Numbered from the stretch's first letter, positions 18,853 through 27,703 are shown. The stretch is DNA of 64,000 bases from Bifidobacterium magnum (GCF_000741255.1 NZ_JGZB01000011.1:45692-109691), one strand, 5' to 3'. The notes: generated by a model from the sequence alone, not told the origin. Numbers and translations: made by a program.

Positions 18853-19622
18853 ACACCTTGCCACGCCGTCTCTGTAGTGCCCAAGGACAGGCCGTGGCCG
18901 CCCATGGGATACAGGTGCGCTTCCACGGGGACGCCGGCCGCATGGCATGCGGAGATAAGCATCAGTGAATTTTCCACGGGCACTGTGTCGTCGGTCATCG
19001 TATGCCATACAAATACGGGTGGCGTGTTCCCGTCGATATGTTCCTCAATGGACACGGCGCGCAATGCGCGGTCATCATTGCGGTCAGGACCGAGCAGATT
19101 GTCGAAACTGCCGCGATGCGCGAATTGGCCTGACGTGATGACGGGATAGGCGAGCATCAACGCATTCGGGCGTAATTGGGCGCTGTCGAAATGGTGGGCG
19201 GCGAGTGCATTGTCTCCGGCACTCGTGGCCATATTCGCCGCCAAATGGCCGCCCGCGGAGAAGCCGAGTATGGCGATACGGTCCGTGGCCACATGCCACT
19301 CCCGGGCATGCTCGTGAATAAGGCACAGCGAGGCCGCGACCTGCGTGAGAGCTTCCGGATAGACGGCCGGTGCGCATGAATAGCGCAATATGAACGCGTT
19401 ATAGCCGGCGGCCACATATTGGAGTGCGATAGGCTCGGCTTCACGGTCGGAAGTCATCGTATAGCCGCCACCCGGAATAATGAGGATAGTCGAACGTGTA
19501 CGGGCGAGATCCACTTCCTCGCTATTGTCCGGCACATATCCGAATAATGTCGCTTGCGCGCCCTGCGCGCCCGCAATGGTCCATTGAGAATACAGCATCG
19601 TTGCCTCATCCGTCGAAGTCAT
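18850..19622 (-). pseudogene. Alpha/beta-hydrolase (acetyl-esterase-like) with lost C-terminus
   Basis: From MTSTDEATMLYSQW the frame shows an esterase of the BD-FAE/Aes-like group: oxyanion-hole region IPGGGYTM, nucleophile elbow GFSAGGH (Ser), the Asp region WHTMTDDTVP, and the catalytic His region YPMGGHGLS. It then fuses out of register with the tetR remnant near 18850, losing the last roughly 20-30 residues. All three catalytic residues remain, so residual activity of a chimaeric product cannot be ruled out. Such enzymes deacetylate xylan or oligosaccharides, consistent with neighbouring GH remnants. Confidence 0.7.
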
Positions 19623-19642
19623 ACAGGGAGTTCCATATTTCT

Positions 19643-21286
19643 CTATATCCACGACTGCAGCCACATATGGGACAGCCAGAAATGGTATGGAACGGGCATG
19701 GCCGTCCAGATCGGATAGAAGAACACGGACACGGCCGAGCAGACGATGATCAGGCAGGCGAGTGTCGTATTCCACAGCGCACGGTCGGCGGCGCGACGGA
19801 TCTCGTTGAACACGTAACAGATCGCGAGAATCATCCACGGCAGGATCACCACGGAATAGAACGTGAATGTAGTGCGATGGATATACTGCGCCCACGGCAG
19901 CCATCCGCCGATCAGTCCGATCAGCACGGCCCAAATGCGCCAGTCGCCGCGCTTGATAATGGCGATAATAATGCCGAGAATTACGCACAATGATGCGAGC
20001 CACCAGATAAGCGGATTGCCAAGCGAGGTGACGGCCGCCACGCACTGCGAATCGGGAGAGAGGGCGCACAGTCCCGGATGTCCCGCCAATTTTTCCCAAT
20101 AAAAACTCGTGGGACGGATTTGCAGCGGCCAAGTGAGCGGATTGGCCTTGTATGGATGCCATGAATCGAGCGTGGTGTGGAATCGCCACATTTGCGCATG
20201 GTATTGCACGAAGGAACGCAACCCTTCGGGAAGCCAGGTGACGCCTTCGCCCGGATGTGTCGCGGCCCAATTGTGCATATAGGAGTCGGAATGCATGAAC
20301 CAGGACGTCCATCCGGCCACATAGGTGGCGAACCAAATGGGCACCATGTAGCAGGCTGTAAGCAGCGCCTGAACGAAACCGTTGGCGAACCAGCGCCCAT
20401 AGCCGAACTCGCGCACGAGCAGCGCGTCCCAAACCACCGTAAGCACGCAGAACGCCGCCAAAAAGTAGATGCCCGACCATTTGACGCCCGTGGCCAAGCC
20501 CAGCAACACGGCCGCGCCCACGCGATACCGCGAGAACCAGAGTCGGGGAGGCTTGGGCGAAGCGGAAGCGTTGGCGGACGGGAGCATACTGGTGCGCATG
20601 AGCAGGCGCCGTGAACGGTCGCGATGAAGCAGCAGCAGCGCGAACGCGCCAAGCGCGAGCACCATGATGAAGTTGTCGAGCAGGCCCGTGCGGCTTAGCG
20701 TGATGCCCACGCCGTCTATGCTCATGAGCACGCCCGCGAGCACGGCGACGGAAAGGTTGTGGAACAGGCGCAACGTGACGCGCATGAGCAGCACAATGGC
20801 GATTGTGCCCGCAATGGCTACGGCGGCTCGCCACGCGAACGGATTTGACGCGCCTCCGAACAGTTTCAGTCCCAACGCGATAAACCATTTGCCCACGGGC
20901 GGATGCACCACGTATTCGGCCGAAGGCAGCCACTGGTTCGTGTCGCCTTGGGCAAACAGCTGGTCGGGCGTAAGGTCGCCGCCGGGCGCCGCTATGGATT
21001 CAGGCCAATTGCGCGGTTCGCCCGTCATGAGCATCGTCCACGCGTCCTTGACGTAATAGGTTTCGTCAAAAATTACGGCGTGCGGTTCGTCCAGCCGGAA
21101 GAACCTCAAGAATCCACCGAGCAGCGCCACCAGACAGGTGGCGATCCATGTGCGGTGATGACGCCAGAAGCGGGTCGGCGCGCTTTCGTGATTCGGGAGG
21201 CTCCTGTTGTCGTCTCCCGCATGTCCCCAGGAATTTCGCGCGGGCTTCGCGTGGCGCGGCTGGTACCGTGATGATGATGCGCGCAT
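19643..21286 (-). CDS. pmt: Polyprenol-phosphate-mannose protein mannosyltransferase (GT39)
   Basis: O-mannosylates secreted proteins at the outer face of the membrane using polyprenyl-phosphate-mannose. It has 547 residues with about 11 membrane helices. The first extracytoplasmic loop carries the essential Asp-Glu of RLDEPHAVIFDETYYVKDAW (about residues 68-87), then VHPPVGKWFIALG. The start at 21286 is chosen over the ATG at 21292 because AAAGGA is then correctly spaced. It is divergent from rsmI, the same arrangement as in mycobacteria, which supports the assignment. Confidence 0.93.
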   Translation of the reverse strand: MRASSSRYQPRHAKPARNSWGHAGDDNRSLPNHESAPTRFWRHHRTWIATCLVALLGGFLRFFRLDEPHAVIFDETYYVKDAWTMLMTGEPRNWPESIAAPGGDLTPDQLFAQGDTNQWLPSAEYVVHPPVGKWFIALGLKLFGGASNPFAWRAAVAIAGTIAIVLLMRVTLRLFHNLSVAVLAGVLMSIDGVGITLSRTGLLDNFIMVLALGAFALLLLHRDRSRRLLMRTSMLPSANASASPKPPRLWFSRYRVGAAVLLGLATGVKWSGIYFLAAFCVLTVVWDALLVREFGYGRWFANGFVQALLTACYMVPIWFATYVAGWTSWFMHSDSYMHNWAATHPGEGVTWLPEGLRSFVQYHAQMWRFHTTLDSWHPYKANPLTWPLQIRPTSFYWEKLAGHPGLCALSPDSQCVAAVTSLGNPLIWWLASLCVILGIIIAIIKRGDWRIWAVLIGLIGGWLPWAQYIHRTTFTFYSVVILPWMILAICYVFNEIRRAADRALWNTTLACLIIVCSAVSVFFYPIWTAMPVPYHFWLSHMWLQSWI

Positions 21287-21373
21287 AGGCATTCCTTTTG
21301 ACGTTCAACAGGTTCCTTGTACTACCTTACGATGCCGCCGCACCCGCCGGCCGGCGCTGCCGAGACGATTTTG

Positions 21374-21379
21374 TATGCT
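21374..21379 (+). promoter_or_regulatory. -10 box for leaderless rsmI
   Basis: TATGCT ends 6 nt before the rsmI ATG (21386). No Shine-Dalgarno sequence is present, so transcription probably starts at or next to the start codon. Confidence 0.6.
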
Positions 21380-21385
21380 GGGCGT

Positions 21386-22348
21386 ATGAGTGAAGCGAGT
21401 GAAGCGAACGTATTGGAAGACGTGGCGGCGAACGTTGAGGGGTCGGACAGCATCCATAGCGCGCCGCTCGTGCCTGCGGGCACGGTGGTGTTGGCGGCCA
21501 CGCCGATCGGCAACGCGGCCGACGCGTCGGCGCGGCTGGTGGCGCTGCTTGAGCATGCGGATGTGGTGGCCGCGGAAGATACGCGCCGCCTGTATGCGTT
21601 GGCGAACCGCCTGGGCGTACATGTTGGGGGCCAAGTGGTGGCCAACCATGACCACAATGAGCATGGCAAGGCCGACAGCCTGCTTGACCGCGTGGAGCAG
21701 GGCGCTACGGTGCTTGTCGTTTCCGATGCGGGCATGCCCACCATCAACGATCCGGGGCTGGCCATTGTGCGCCGCGCGATTGAACGCGGTCTTCCCGTGA
21801 CGTGCGCTCCGGGACCGTCCGCCGTGCTTGACGCGCTGGCCCTCTCGGGACTTCCTACTGACCGGTTCTGCTATGAAGGCTTCCTGCCGCGCAAGCATTC
21901 GGAACGCATGCAATACCTGCGTTCCATGAAAGGCGAGCGTCGCACCATCGTGTTCTATGAAACCTTGCACCGCATTGCCGATTCGATGGACGATTTGCTT
22001 GCCGCTTTCGGTCCCGACCGTCCCATGGCGCTGTGCCGCGAGCTGACGAAGGAATACGAGCAGATTCGTCGTGGCACGATTGGCGAGATTCATGAAAGCG
22101 TGGTCAACGATCCGCCGCGCGGCGAAATGGTGTTGGTTATTGGCGGCGCTTCCCAGGAGGAGGCGCAGCAGGCCGCGCCGCAGTCGCTGAGCGTGCAGGA
22201 GCTGGCGCAGTTGGCCAAGGAGCGTTCCGAAAGCGAGCATATGCGCATCAAGGACGCGATCGCGGCCGTGATCAGCGAGCATCCGCTTCCCGACGGTTCG
22301 CTGGCCAACAAGAAGGCCGTGTACGCGGCGGCGCTTGAGCTCAAGTAA
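21386..22348 (+). CDS. rsmI: 16S rRNA (cytidine1402-2'-O)-methyltransferase
   Basis: Methylates the 2'-OH of C1402 in the ribosomal decoding centre using SAM. It has 320 residues. Tetrapyrrole-methylase-fold motifs are VLAATPIGNAADAS, VAAEDTRR, VVSDAGMPTINDPG and CAPGPSAVLDALALSGL, followed by GFLPRK and YETLHRI. The first 33 residues are a poorly conserved acidic extension. The start at 21386 is chosen because a -10-like TATGCT sits 6 nt upstream, as in other leaderless genes here; a frame-extending ATG at 21317 lies in promoter-like sequence. Confidence 0.95.
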   Translation: MSEASEANVLEDVAANVEGSDSIHSAPLVPAGTVVLAATPIGNAADASARLVALLEHADVVAAEDTRRLYALANRLGVHVGGQVVANHDHNEHGKADSLLDRVEQGATVLVVSDAGMPTINDPGLAIVRRAIERGLPVTCAPGPSAVLDALALSGLPTDRFCYEGFLPRKHSERMQYLRSMKGERRTIVFYETLHRIADSMDDLLAAFGPDRPMALCRELTKEYEQIRRGTIGEIHESVVNDPPRGEMVLVIGGASQEEAQQAAPQSLSVQELAQLAKERSESEHMRIKDAIAAVISEHPLPDGSLANKKAVYAAALELK

Positions 22349-22377
22349 CTTGAGCTGAAGTAACAGAGGCCAGCGCT

Positions 22378-22842
22378 TTACCTCGCCTTACGTTCACTGT
22401 GCCGCGGTTCTTCTAAGACATCCAGCAGCATTTGCAACGCCTCTTTGACGCCCGGACCGCCTTGTTGCGAGATGTATTCGAGCAATAGCGGGGAAGCCGC
22501 CGTGTTCGCAACCACCCATTTGCGCAAGGTGGGCGCGTAGCGTGCGATATGCCAGAGGATTTCCTCGCTTGTTTCAGGGTCGCACGCCACAAGCGGTGTG
22601 AGGCGTATGGGCGCGGGCGGGGGATTGAGCCGCGCCTGCCGTTTGCGGGTGGCTTCATTACCTTCCGCACAGCCCTGCCGCGTCTGGTCGCCAGCCGTGG
22701 GATCCGTATGATTAAGGCGCGCCGCGACGGGATCTTCCTCGGCTTCCGTTTCGCTTTCCTGTTCGGTTGCATCTTCGTCTTCGTCCCGCTTCTCGCTGAT
22801 ACGGATATGCCGCAAACGACTCCATATGCGCAATCGTCCCAT
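22378..22842 (-). CDS. Small acidic protein with variant leucine-rich repeat
   Basis: 154 residues. The N-terminal 25 residues are basic, then an Asp/Glu-rich stretch (EKRDEDEDATEQ), a Pro-rich linker, and a C-terminal helical part with WVVANTAASPLLLEYISQQG and VKEALQMLLDVL. This pattern resembles variant leucine-rich repeats of actinobacterial proteins. The start at 22842 is supported by AGGAG about 14 bp upstream, directly after the stop of the preceding gene (16 bp apart), so the two are probably one operon. The function is not recognised. It is convergent with rsmI. Confidence 0.65.
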   Translation of the reverse strand: MGRLRIWSRLRHIRISEKRDEDEDATEQESETEAEEDPVAARLNHTDPTAGDQTRQGCAEGNEATRKRQARLNPPPAPIRLTPLVACDPETSEEILWHIARYAPTLRKWVVANTAASPLLLEYISQQGGPGVKEALQMLLDVLEEPRHSERKAR

Positions 22843-22858
22843 TATTATTCTTGCGCTC

Positions 22859-23692
22859 CTATCCCTGCTCTTGCTGTGCTCGCCGAGCCGGTTGCACGGC
22901 CAATTGGCGTGAAAGGCCGTTCTCGAGCGCGCTGGCTTCGCATGAAGCGTTGTGGAATCGTTCTCTGGCGGCCTGGGTGCGGTGTTCCAAAGATTCCATG
23001 CGCGCTTGATGCAGCTCATAATCTTGGAAAAATTCGAGAAGCGAACGCGCATGGTGACTGTTGTGCATGTATTGCAGTTCGTCGAGCATGGCGAGACACT
23101 GCCCGCTCGTGATGTTGTACTGGTGCATGAGCGCGTAGGCGGTTTCGGGCAGACCTTGGTTGGCGCGTTCGTCGAACGGCAGCAACGCCAAGTCGCACAC
23201 GGTACGCAACGGTTTCGTGATGCGCAATTGGGCGAGCGTAATGATGTGGGCGGGCGCCACTTTGCGTGCGAACGCGCGGATCGGCCGGCCGTGGACGGCG
23301 GAACGGAAATGCGATTTCGAGAGCAGGTCGAAAGTGTCTGGGAAATCGCCACCTATCCACACCCATGCGGCCGCCGTACAGCATACTTGCGCTCCGAGCG
23401 GCAGCATGCGTGCCATAATCGCGGCCCTTCCATATAGTGACGCGCCATCTTCGCTACGGTAGGCCGACTGGGAGTCGAGTTCGCAAATCGCTCGCGTACG
23501 CTGCAGATAAGCGAAACTCAACGGTCCGGGAAGATCCTTTTTATGGATCAGTTGCGCCCCGTCCAAATCAGATTCGCGGATGGGCGGCGGATTTGGCTCG
23601 CACAGTCGGCTGTCGCGTTCCGTACGGGGAGCCGTGCCGGATTCCGGAGCGAACGAAAACAGTGTCGGTTGCGTATATGATTGCTGTTCCAT
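22859..23692 (-). CDS. Uncharacterised protein, possible AbiEi-like antitoxin-type fold
   Basis: 277 residues. The N-terminal 60 or so residues are polar and low-complexity. The centre (about residues 75-180) includes LYGRAAIMARMLPLGAQV, a short beta-rich part with Trp-Gly-Gly, and LRITKPLRTVCDLALLP. The TKPLRTVCDLA segment resembles actinobacterial proteins annotated as AbiEi-type antitoxins or transcriptional regulators. The C-terminus is a likely coiled coil with Gln-rich tail. The start at 23692 is chosen because TATGCT is 6 nt upstream with TGGACA 17 bp further. It is divergent from metG. The antitoxin idea is weak because no AbiEii toxin is adjacent. Confidence 0.55.
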   Translation of the reverse strand: MEQQSYTQPTLFSFAPESGTAPRTERDSRLCEPNPPPIRESDLDGAQLIHKKDLPGPLSFAYLQRTRAICELDSQSAYRSEDGASLYGRAAIMARMLPLGAQVCCTAAAWVWIGGDFPDTFDLLSKSHFRSAVHGRPIRAFARKVAPAHIITLAQLRITKPLRTVCDLALLPFDERANQGLPETAYALMHQYNITSGQCLAMLDELQYMHNSHHARSLLEFFQDYELHQARMESLEHRTQAARERFHNASCEASALENGLSRQLAVQPARRAQQEQG

Positions 23693-23698
23693 GCGAGC

Positions 23699-23727
23699 AG
23701 CATAGAAACCGCGCATTCGCCTGTCCA
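23699..23727 (-). promoter_or_regulatory. Leaderless promoter of the 23692 gene
   Basis: On the minus strand TGGACA, 17-bp spacer, TATGCT, then 6 nt to ATG. This is the clearest -35/-10 pair in the window. Confidence 0.75.
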
Positions 23728-23751
23728 GTACCAGCGCGCGGATTGTGGATT

Positions 23752-23813
23752 TGTGGATAATTACGTGCGGCCGCGCGAGTTTTCCACACCCCGCGCCCGG
23801 CCCGTGTGGATAA
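23752..23813. promoter_or_regulatory. DnaA-box cluster upstream of metG
   Basis: Two perfect DnaA boxes on the minus strand (TGTGGATAA at 23752-23760 and 23805-23813) and a one-mismatch box TTTTCCACA at 23780-23788. They occupy the gap between two divergent leaderless promoters; the last box overlaps the expected -35 region of metG. Confidence 0.7.
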
Positions 23814-23838
23814 CGTGCCGACTGTCCGCGCTGAGCCA

Positions 23839-23844
23839 GATAAT
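23839..23844 (+). promoter_or_regulatory. -10 box for leaderless metG
   Basis: GATAAT (5 of 6 to TATAAT) ends 6 nt before the metG ATG at 23851; no ribosome-binding site is present. Confidence 0.55.
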
Positions 23845-23850
23845 CGGCCT

Positions 23851-25716
23851 ATGAGTCATATTATGGTGAACGTTGCTTGGCCGTACGCAAACGGCCCGCG
23901 ACACATTGGTCATGTTGCCGGATTTGGTGTTCCTTCCGACGTCTACGCACGCTATGAGCGCATGAAGGGCAATGACGTGCTTATGGTGTCTGGCACCGAT
24001 GAACACGGCACGCCGATTCTCGTCGAAGCAGACAAAGAAGGCATTAGCCCGCAGGAACTTGCCAACCGTTACAACCGCGTCATCGCCAACGATTTGTGCA
24101 ATCTGGGCCTGAGCTACGATCTGTTCACGCGCACCACCACGAAGAACCATGAACGCGTGGTGCAGGAAATGTTCCGCCAGTGCCTGGAGAACGGATACAT
24201 CTACAAGGGCACGCAGAAGGTGGCCATCTCCCCGTCCACGGGCCGCACGCTGCCCGACCGCTATATTGAAGGCGAGTGCCCGATTTGTCACGCGCCGGGC
24301 GCACGCGGCGACCAGTGCGACAACTGCGGTAACGAACTCGACCCGGACGAACTGATCAACCCCGTTTCCAAGATCAACGGCGAAACGCCGATTTTTGAAG
24401 AAACCGAACACTTCTTCCTCGACCTGCCGGCGCTCGCCGCGGCCAACGAGGCTTGGCTGCGCACGCATGAGGATTGGCGCACGAACGTCATGAACTTCTC
24501 GCTGGGCCTGTTCAAGGAAGTCAAGCCGCGCGCCATTACGCGTGATATCGACTGGGGCATCCCGATTCCGGTGCCGGGCTGGATCGACAGCCCGAACAAG
24601 CGCCTGTACGTGTGGTTCGACGCCGTGATCGGCTACCTGTCCGCATCCATCGAATGGGCGCGCCGTTCAGGCGACCCGGAGGCATGGCGTGCATGGTGGA
24701 ACGATCCGAAGACGCCGGGCTATTACTTCATGGGCAAGGACAACATCACGTTCCACTCCCAGATCTGGCCTTCGGAAATCCTCGCCTACAACGGCCAGGG
24801 CTCCAAGGGTGGCGAGCATGGCGAACTGGGCGAGCTCAACCTGCCCGAGCAGGTCGTGGCTTCCGAGTTCATGACGATGGAAGGCAAGAAGTTCAGCTCT
24901 TCGCGCGGCATCGTCATCTACGTGAAGGACATTCTGGCCAACTATCCTGTAGACGCCGTGCGCTACTACATTTCCGTGGCCGGTCCGGAAAGCTCCGACG
25001 CCGACTTCACGTGGAGCGAATTTGTGCGCCACAACAACGAAGAGCTTGCCGCTTCGTGGGGCAACCTCGTCAACCGCGTGGCTAACCTCATCCACAAGAA
25101 CTTCGGCGAAATCCCGCCGATGGTCGAATCGGAAATGACCGACCAGGACCGTGAGCTGCTGGCCGAAGCCGAACGCGCATTCGACGAAGTGGGCGACCTG
25201 ATCGAGAACCACCACCAGAAGAACGCGCTGAACACGGCCATGCGTCTGGTGGGCGACATCAACAAGTACATTTCCGCCACCGAACCGTGGAAGATCAAGG
25301 ACAATCCCGAGCGCCTCGGCACCGTCCTGCACGTTGCCGCACAGGCTGTTTCCGACGCCAACCACCTGCTCGCGCCGTTCCTGCCGCACTCCGCGCAGAA
25401 GGTGTGGGAAGCGTTGGGCGGTACGGGCACGTTCTCTCCGCTGCCGCGCATCGAAGAAGTGACGGATCTGGACGATCCGAGCTTCCGTTACCCGGTTATT
25501 ACGGGCGACTACGAACTCGGCAAGACCGTGCACCCGTGGCGCCGCGAGGACATCGTGGTCGGCACGCCTGTCGCCAAGCCGACGCCGATCTTCGCCAAGA
25601 TTCCGCCGGAGAAGGTCCAGGAGGAACTCGACCGTTTCGACGAGCAGCTTGCCGCGCGCAAGCAGGCCGAAGCGGACCGTTTGGCCGCGGAAAAGGCGAA
25701 GCTGCAAGAAAAATAA
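23851..25716 (+). CDS. metG: Methionyl-tRNA synthetase
   Basis: Charges tRNA-Met with methionine in the cytoplasm. It has 621 residues. Class I signatures are HIGH (in [12 protein letters not shown], about residue 19) and the KMSKS equivalent KKFSSSRG. A zinc knuckle with CPIC and CDNC pairs lies around residue 145, placing it with zinc-containing MetRS. The anticodon-binding helical domain follows; the C-terminal roughly 50 residues are charged and helical. The ATG at 23851 gives the conserved start [15 protein letters not shown]; an upstream in-frame start at 23806 lies in promoter sequence. Gene order rsmI-metG-tatD is the actinobacterial one. Confidence 0.98.
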   Translation: MSHIMVNVAWPYANGPRHIGHVAGFGVPSDVYARYERMKGNDVLMVSGTDEHGTPILVEADKEGISPQELANRYNRVIANDLCNLGLSYDLFTRTTTKNHERVVQEMFRQCLENGYIYKGTQKVAISPSTGRTLPDRYIEGECPICHAPGARGDQCDNCGNELDPDELINPVSKINGETPIFEETEHFFLDLPALAAANEAWLRTHEDWRTNVMNFSLGLFKEVKPRAITRDIDWGIPIPVPGWIDSPNKRLYVWFDAVIGYLSASIEWARRSGDPEAWRAWWNDPKTPGYYFMGKDNITFHSQIWPSEILAYNGQGSKGGEHGELGELNLPEQVVASEFMTMEGKKFSSSRGIVIYVKDILANYPVDAVRYYISVAGPESSDADFTWSEFVRHNNEELAASWGNLVNRVANLIHKNFGEIPPMVESEMTDQDRELLAEAERAFDEVGDLIENHHQKNALNTAMRLVGDINKYISATEPWKIKDNPERLGTVLHVAAQAVSDANHLLAPFLPHSAQKVWEALGGTGTFSPLPRIEEVTDLDDPSFRYPVITGDYELGKTVHPWRREDIVVGTPVAKPTPIFAKIPPEKVQEELDRFDEQLAARKQAEADRLAAEKAKLQEK

Positions 25717-25809
25717 TGCAAATGGAGGGATGATCACAAACTTTTTACCATCCATCCAGCAATTTTTCAGAACAGAATATCGTTTCTCCAAGGGTAGTGA
25801 GGTTTCATA

Positions 25810-25866
25810 ATGGTGTCAGCAAATACAGAAGCTGGCGAGGTTCCCTCATCGGAACCCCATAATTGA
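25810..25866 (+). CDS. Possible 18-residue small protein
   Basis: ATG 25810 opens an 18-codon frame (MVSANTEAGEVPSSEPHN) preceded by a purine-rich GTGAGG and followed 26 bp later by a strong terminator. No similarity is recognised. The compact start-stop-terminator arrangement suggests either a short mRNA or a small RNA; coding is uncertain. Confidence 0.3.
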   Translation: MVSANTEAGEVPSSEPHN

Positions 25867-25892
25867 ACCCTTCTTCTCTCTTCTCTCTCTCA

Positions 25893-25922
25893 GCCGGCAG
25901 CAATCCTGCCGGCTTTCTCTTT
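25893..25922 (+). terminator. Intrinsic terminator downstream of metG and the 18-codon frame
   Basis: GCCGGCAG (25893-25900) pairs with CTGCCGGC (25906-25913), 5-nt loop, then TTTCTCTTTTT. Confidence 0.95.
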
Positions 25923-25976
25923 TTCTGAATCGTTTTCGTACCGCGGGCGGTACAAACGCTCAAGAATTCCCTTCAA

Positions 25977-26028
25977 CTTCTGCATTTTGAGACAGACACG
26001 CCGCGGTTCATGTCTCAAAATGCAGAAA
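25977..26028. repeat. 52-bp palindromic element, copy 3 (inverted orientation)
   Basis: Left arm CTTCTGCATTTTGAGAC, centre AGACACGCCGCGGTTCAT, right arm GTCTCAAAATGCAGAA. The centre is the reverse complement of that in copies 1, 2, 4 and 5. It lies between the metG terminator and tatD. Confidence 0.9.
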
Positions 26029-26369
26029 AGAATGCGGAAGAAAGGGCAATCTCGTATCGGTGGCGCGCAATTCAAAATGTTCTGCGCCGAAATGGAACAT
26101 TGCTTGAGGCGCGCGGTAAGTTGCTGGTGGGATTCGGTGGGGGACTGGTATCCGGCGCCCGACCGTTTCGGTACCGTCCGGTTTGCAGGTCTTGTGCACG
26201 ACATTCAGGCGCATGGCATGTAAGCGGGATTGTGGATCGAGCCCGAGTCCGTGGCGTTGCGGTCCCGGGCCGCCAAAGAGCTGCCAGAACACGCGTTCAT
26301 GCACCGTCACGGCATGCGTATTCGCCGTACGGCACCAGAACCGCTAAACGGCAGTTTCCCGCCTGCTTC
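26029..26369. other. Intergenic region upstream of tatD
   Basis: About 340 bp with GC similar to genes. Short frames exist (for example to 26223), but none shows a recognisable family, ribosome-binding site or clear codon bias. It may hold a degraded gene; nothing can be supported. Confidence 0.4.
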
Positions 26370-26375
26370 TACACT
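26370..26375 (+). promoter_or_regulatory. -10 box for leaderless tatD
   Basis: TACACT ends 7 nt before the tatD ATG at 26383; no Shine-Dalgarno sequence is present. Confidence 0.55.
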
Positions 26376-26382
26376 GGCAAAC

Positions 26383-27339
26383 ATGAGCAAACATCATCGC
26401 GACAGAAGCTGGGCTCCGGCGCCACCGCGCCTGCCCGAGGGCGTAAGCGTTATCGACAACCACACGCATGTGGCCTCCGTGGTGCCGTTTTCCAAGGCCA
26501 TGAGCCATGAAGCGCAAGAAAAGGGGCAGGATCCCGTTCCCGTATACAGCGTGGGCGAGCTGCTCGACCAGGCCGCCGCCGTAGGCGTGGAAGGCGTTAT
26601 CGACTCGGGCTGCGAGCTGCCGAATTTGCAGACGGCCATCGACATGGCGCGCGAGCATCCGGGACAAGTGCATGCGGCCATTGCAATCCACCCGAACGAA
26701 TCCGTGCTGCACGGCCACCGCGGAGCTGCGGGTCCCGACGGGCTTCCCGTGCGCTATAAGCCATGGCATGACGTGAGTTTCGAGGACGCGCTCGCCGAAG
26801 TGCACCGCCTCGCCATGGCCTATCCCGACCAAGTGGTGGCCATCGGCGAGACGGGCATGGACCTGTTTAGAACGGGAGAAAGCGCCAAGGAGCTGCAGCG
26901 CGACGCGTTCCGTGCGCATATCGCGCTCGCCAAGGAACTGAACCTGCCCATGCAGATCCACGACCGTGACGCGCACCGCGAGGTCATCGAAACGTTGCTT
27001 GCGGACGGCGCTCCCGAGCGCACAGTCTTCCACAGCTATTCGGGAGACGCCGAAATGGCCCAAATTTGCAAGGAACAGGGCTGGTATTTGAGCATGTCGG
27101 GAACGAGCAGCTACAAAGGCAACGACGGCATCCGCGAATCGGCGCGCATTGTGGGGCTTGACCACGTCATGGTCGAAACGGATGCCCCCTACCTGACCCC
27201 CGTGCCGTACCGCGGGCGCACGAACGCCCCGTACATGATTCCATACACGTTGGCCGCACTTGCGCAATATTTGGAGCTGCCGCTCGAACAAGTCGCGCGC
27301 GCCACGCGTGAGACCACGCGTACCGTGTACGGCGTGTGA
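26383..27339 (+). CDS. tatD: TatD-family metal-dependent hydrolase (DNase-like)
   Basis: A 318-residue TIM-barrel amidohydrolase of the TatD family, known as Mg-dependent 3'-5' exonucleases or D-aminoacyl-tRNA deacylases. Metal ligands visible are IDNHTH (about residue 24-29), Glu in AIGETGMD, His in QIHDRDAHREV, HSYSGD, and Asp in VMVETDAPYLTP. The first 20 residues and an insertion around residues 95-120 (HGHRGAAGPDG) are longer than in E. coli TatD. The start at 26383 is supported by the -10 spacing. Its position after metG is conserved in actinobacteria. Confidence 0.93.
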   Translation: MSKHHRDRSWAPAPPRLPEGVSVIDNHTHVASVVPFSKAMSHEAQEKGQDPVPVYSVGELLDQAAAVGVEGVIDSGCELPNLQTAIDMAREHPGQVHAAIAIHPNESVLHGHRGAAGPDGLPVRYKPWHDVSFEDALAEVHRLAMAYPDQVVAIGETGMDLFRTGESAKELQRDAFRAHIALAKELNLPMQIHDRDAHREVIETLLADGAPERTVFHSYSGDAEMAQICKEQGWYLSMSGTSSYKGNDGIRESARIVGLDHVMVETDAPYLTPVPYRGRTNAPYMIPYTLAALAQYLELPLEQVARATRETTRTVYGV

Positions 27340-27703
27340 CAGGGAATGTTCCGTAGGTCACAGATACAACGTTTTCGCTGACAAACAGCGGGTTTTTCGG
27401 CGTGTTGTGCGAAGCGAATTCGTCGTGCGGGGATTATACGGTAGCGTCTTGTTTTTTCTCACAATTTCCGAGCGATTACTCTCTAGGGCGATTTGCAAAG
27501 AAGTTGCAGAAAGTCTAGCGTGAGGTGTTGCAAATTCTTGCGGCGCTCGTGCTGCGCACAAGGCTTGGCGGTCTGGCAAGCCGGGATCCTTAAGTTCGTA
27601 ACTTAGGTGGTGGCGTAGCGTGGCAATTTTGCCTTGAGCGGCCGGGAAAATGCGCGCATGTTTCGCGAGTGAAACCTTGCGTTTTGCTTATAGGAGGATC
27701 GTG
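27340..27703. other. Leader and intergenic region upstream of kup
   Basis: 364 bp. A small hairpin CGCTG/CAGCG followed by GGTTTTT (27376-27397) could terminate tatD. Further on, several hairpin-forming segments occur, such as CCTTAAG..CTTAGG around 27590-27610 and GGCTTG/CAAGCC around 27560-27585. A structured 5' leader is possible. I do not see the conserved blocks of the c-di-AMP (ydaO) riboswitch. Confidence 0.4.

Noticed and set aside
23693..23850. T-box riboswitch upstream of metG
   Set aside because: Only 158 bp separate the divergent genes and the -10 box lies 6 nt before the start, leaving no leader.
25987..26223. Short protein-coding gene upstream of tatD
   Set aside because: The frame begins inside the 52-bp repeat and has no ribosome-binding site or family signature.
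27340..27703. ydaO (c-di-AMP) riboswitch before kup
   Set aside because: Conserved sequence blocks of that class could not be found by eye; left as a structured-leader question.
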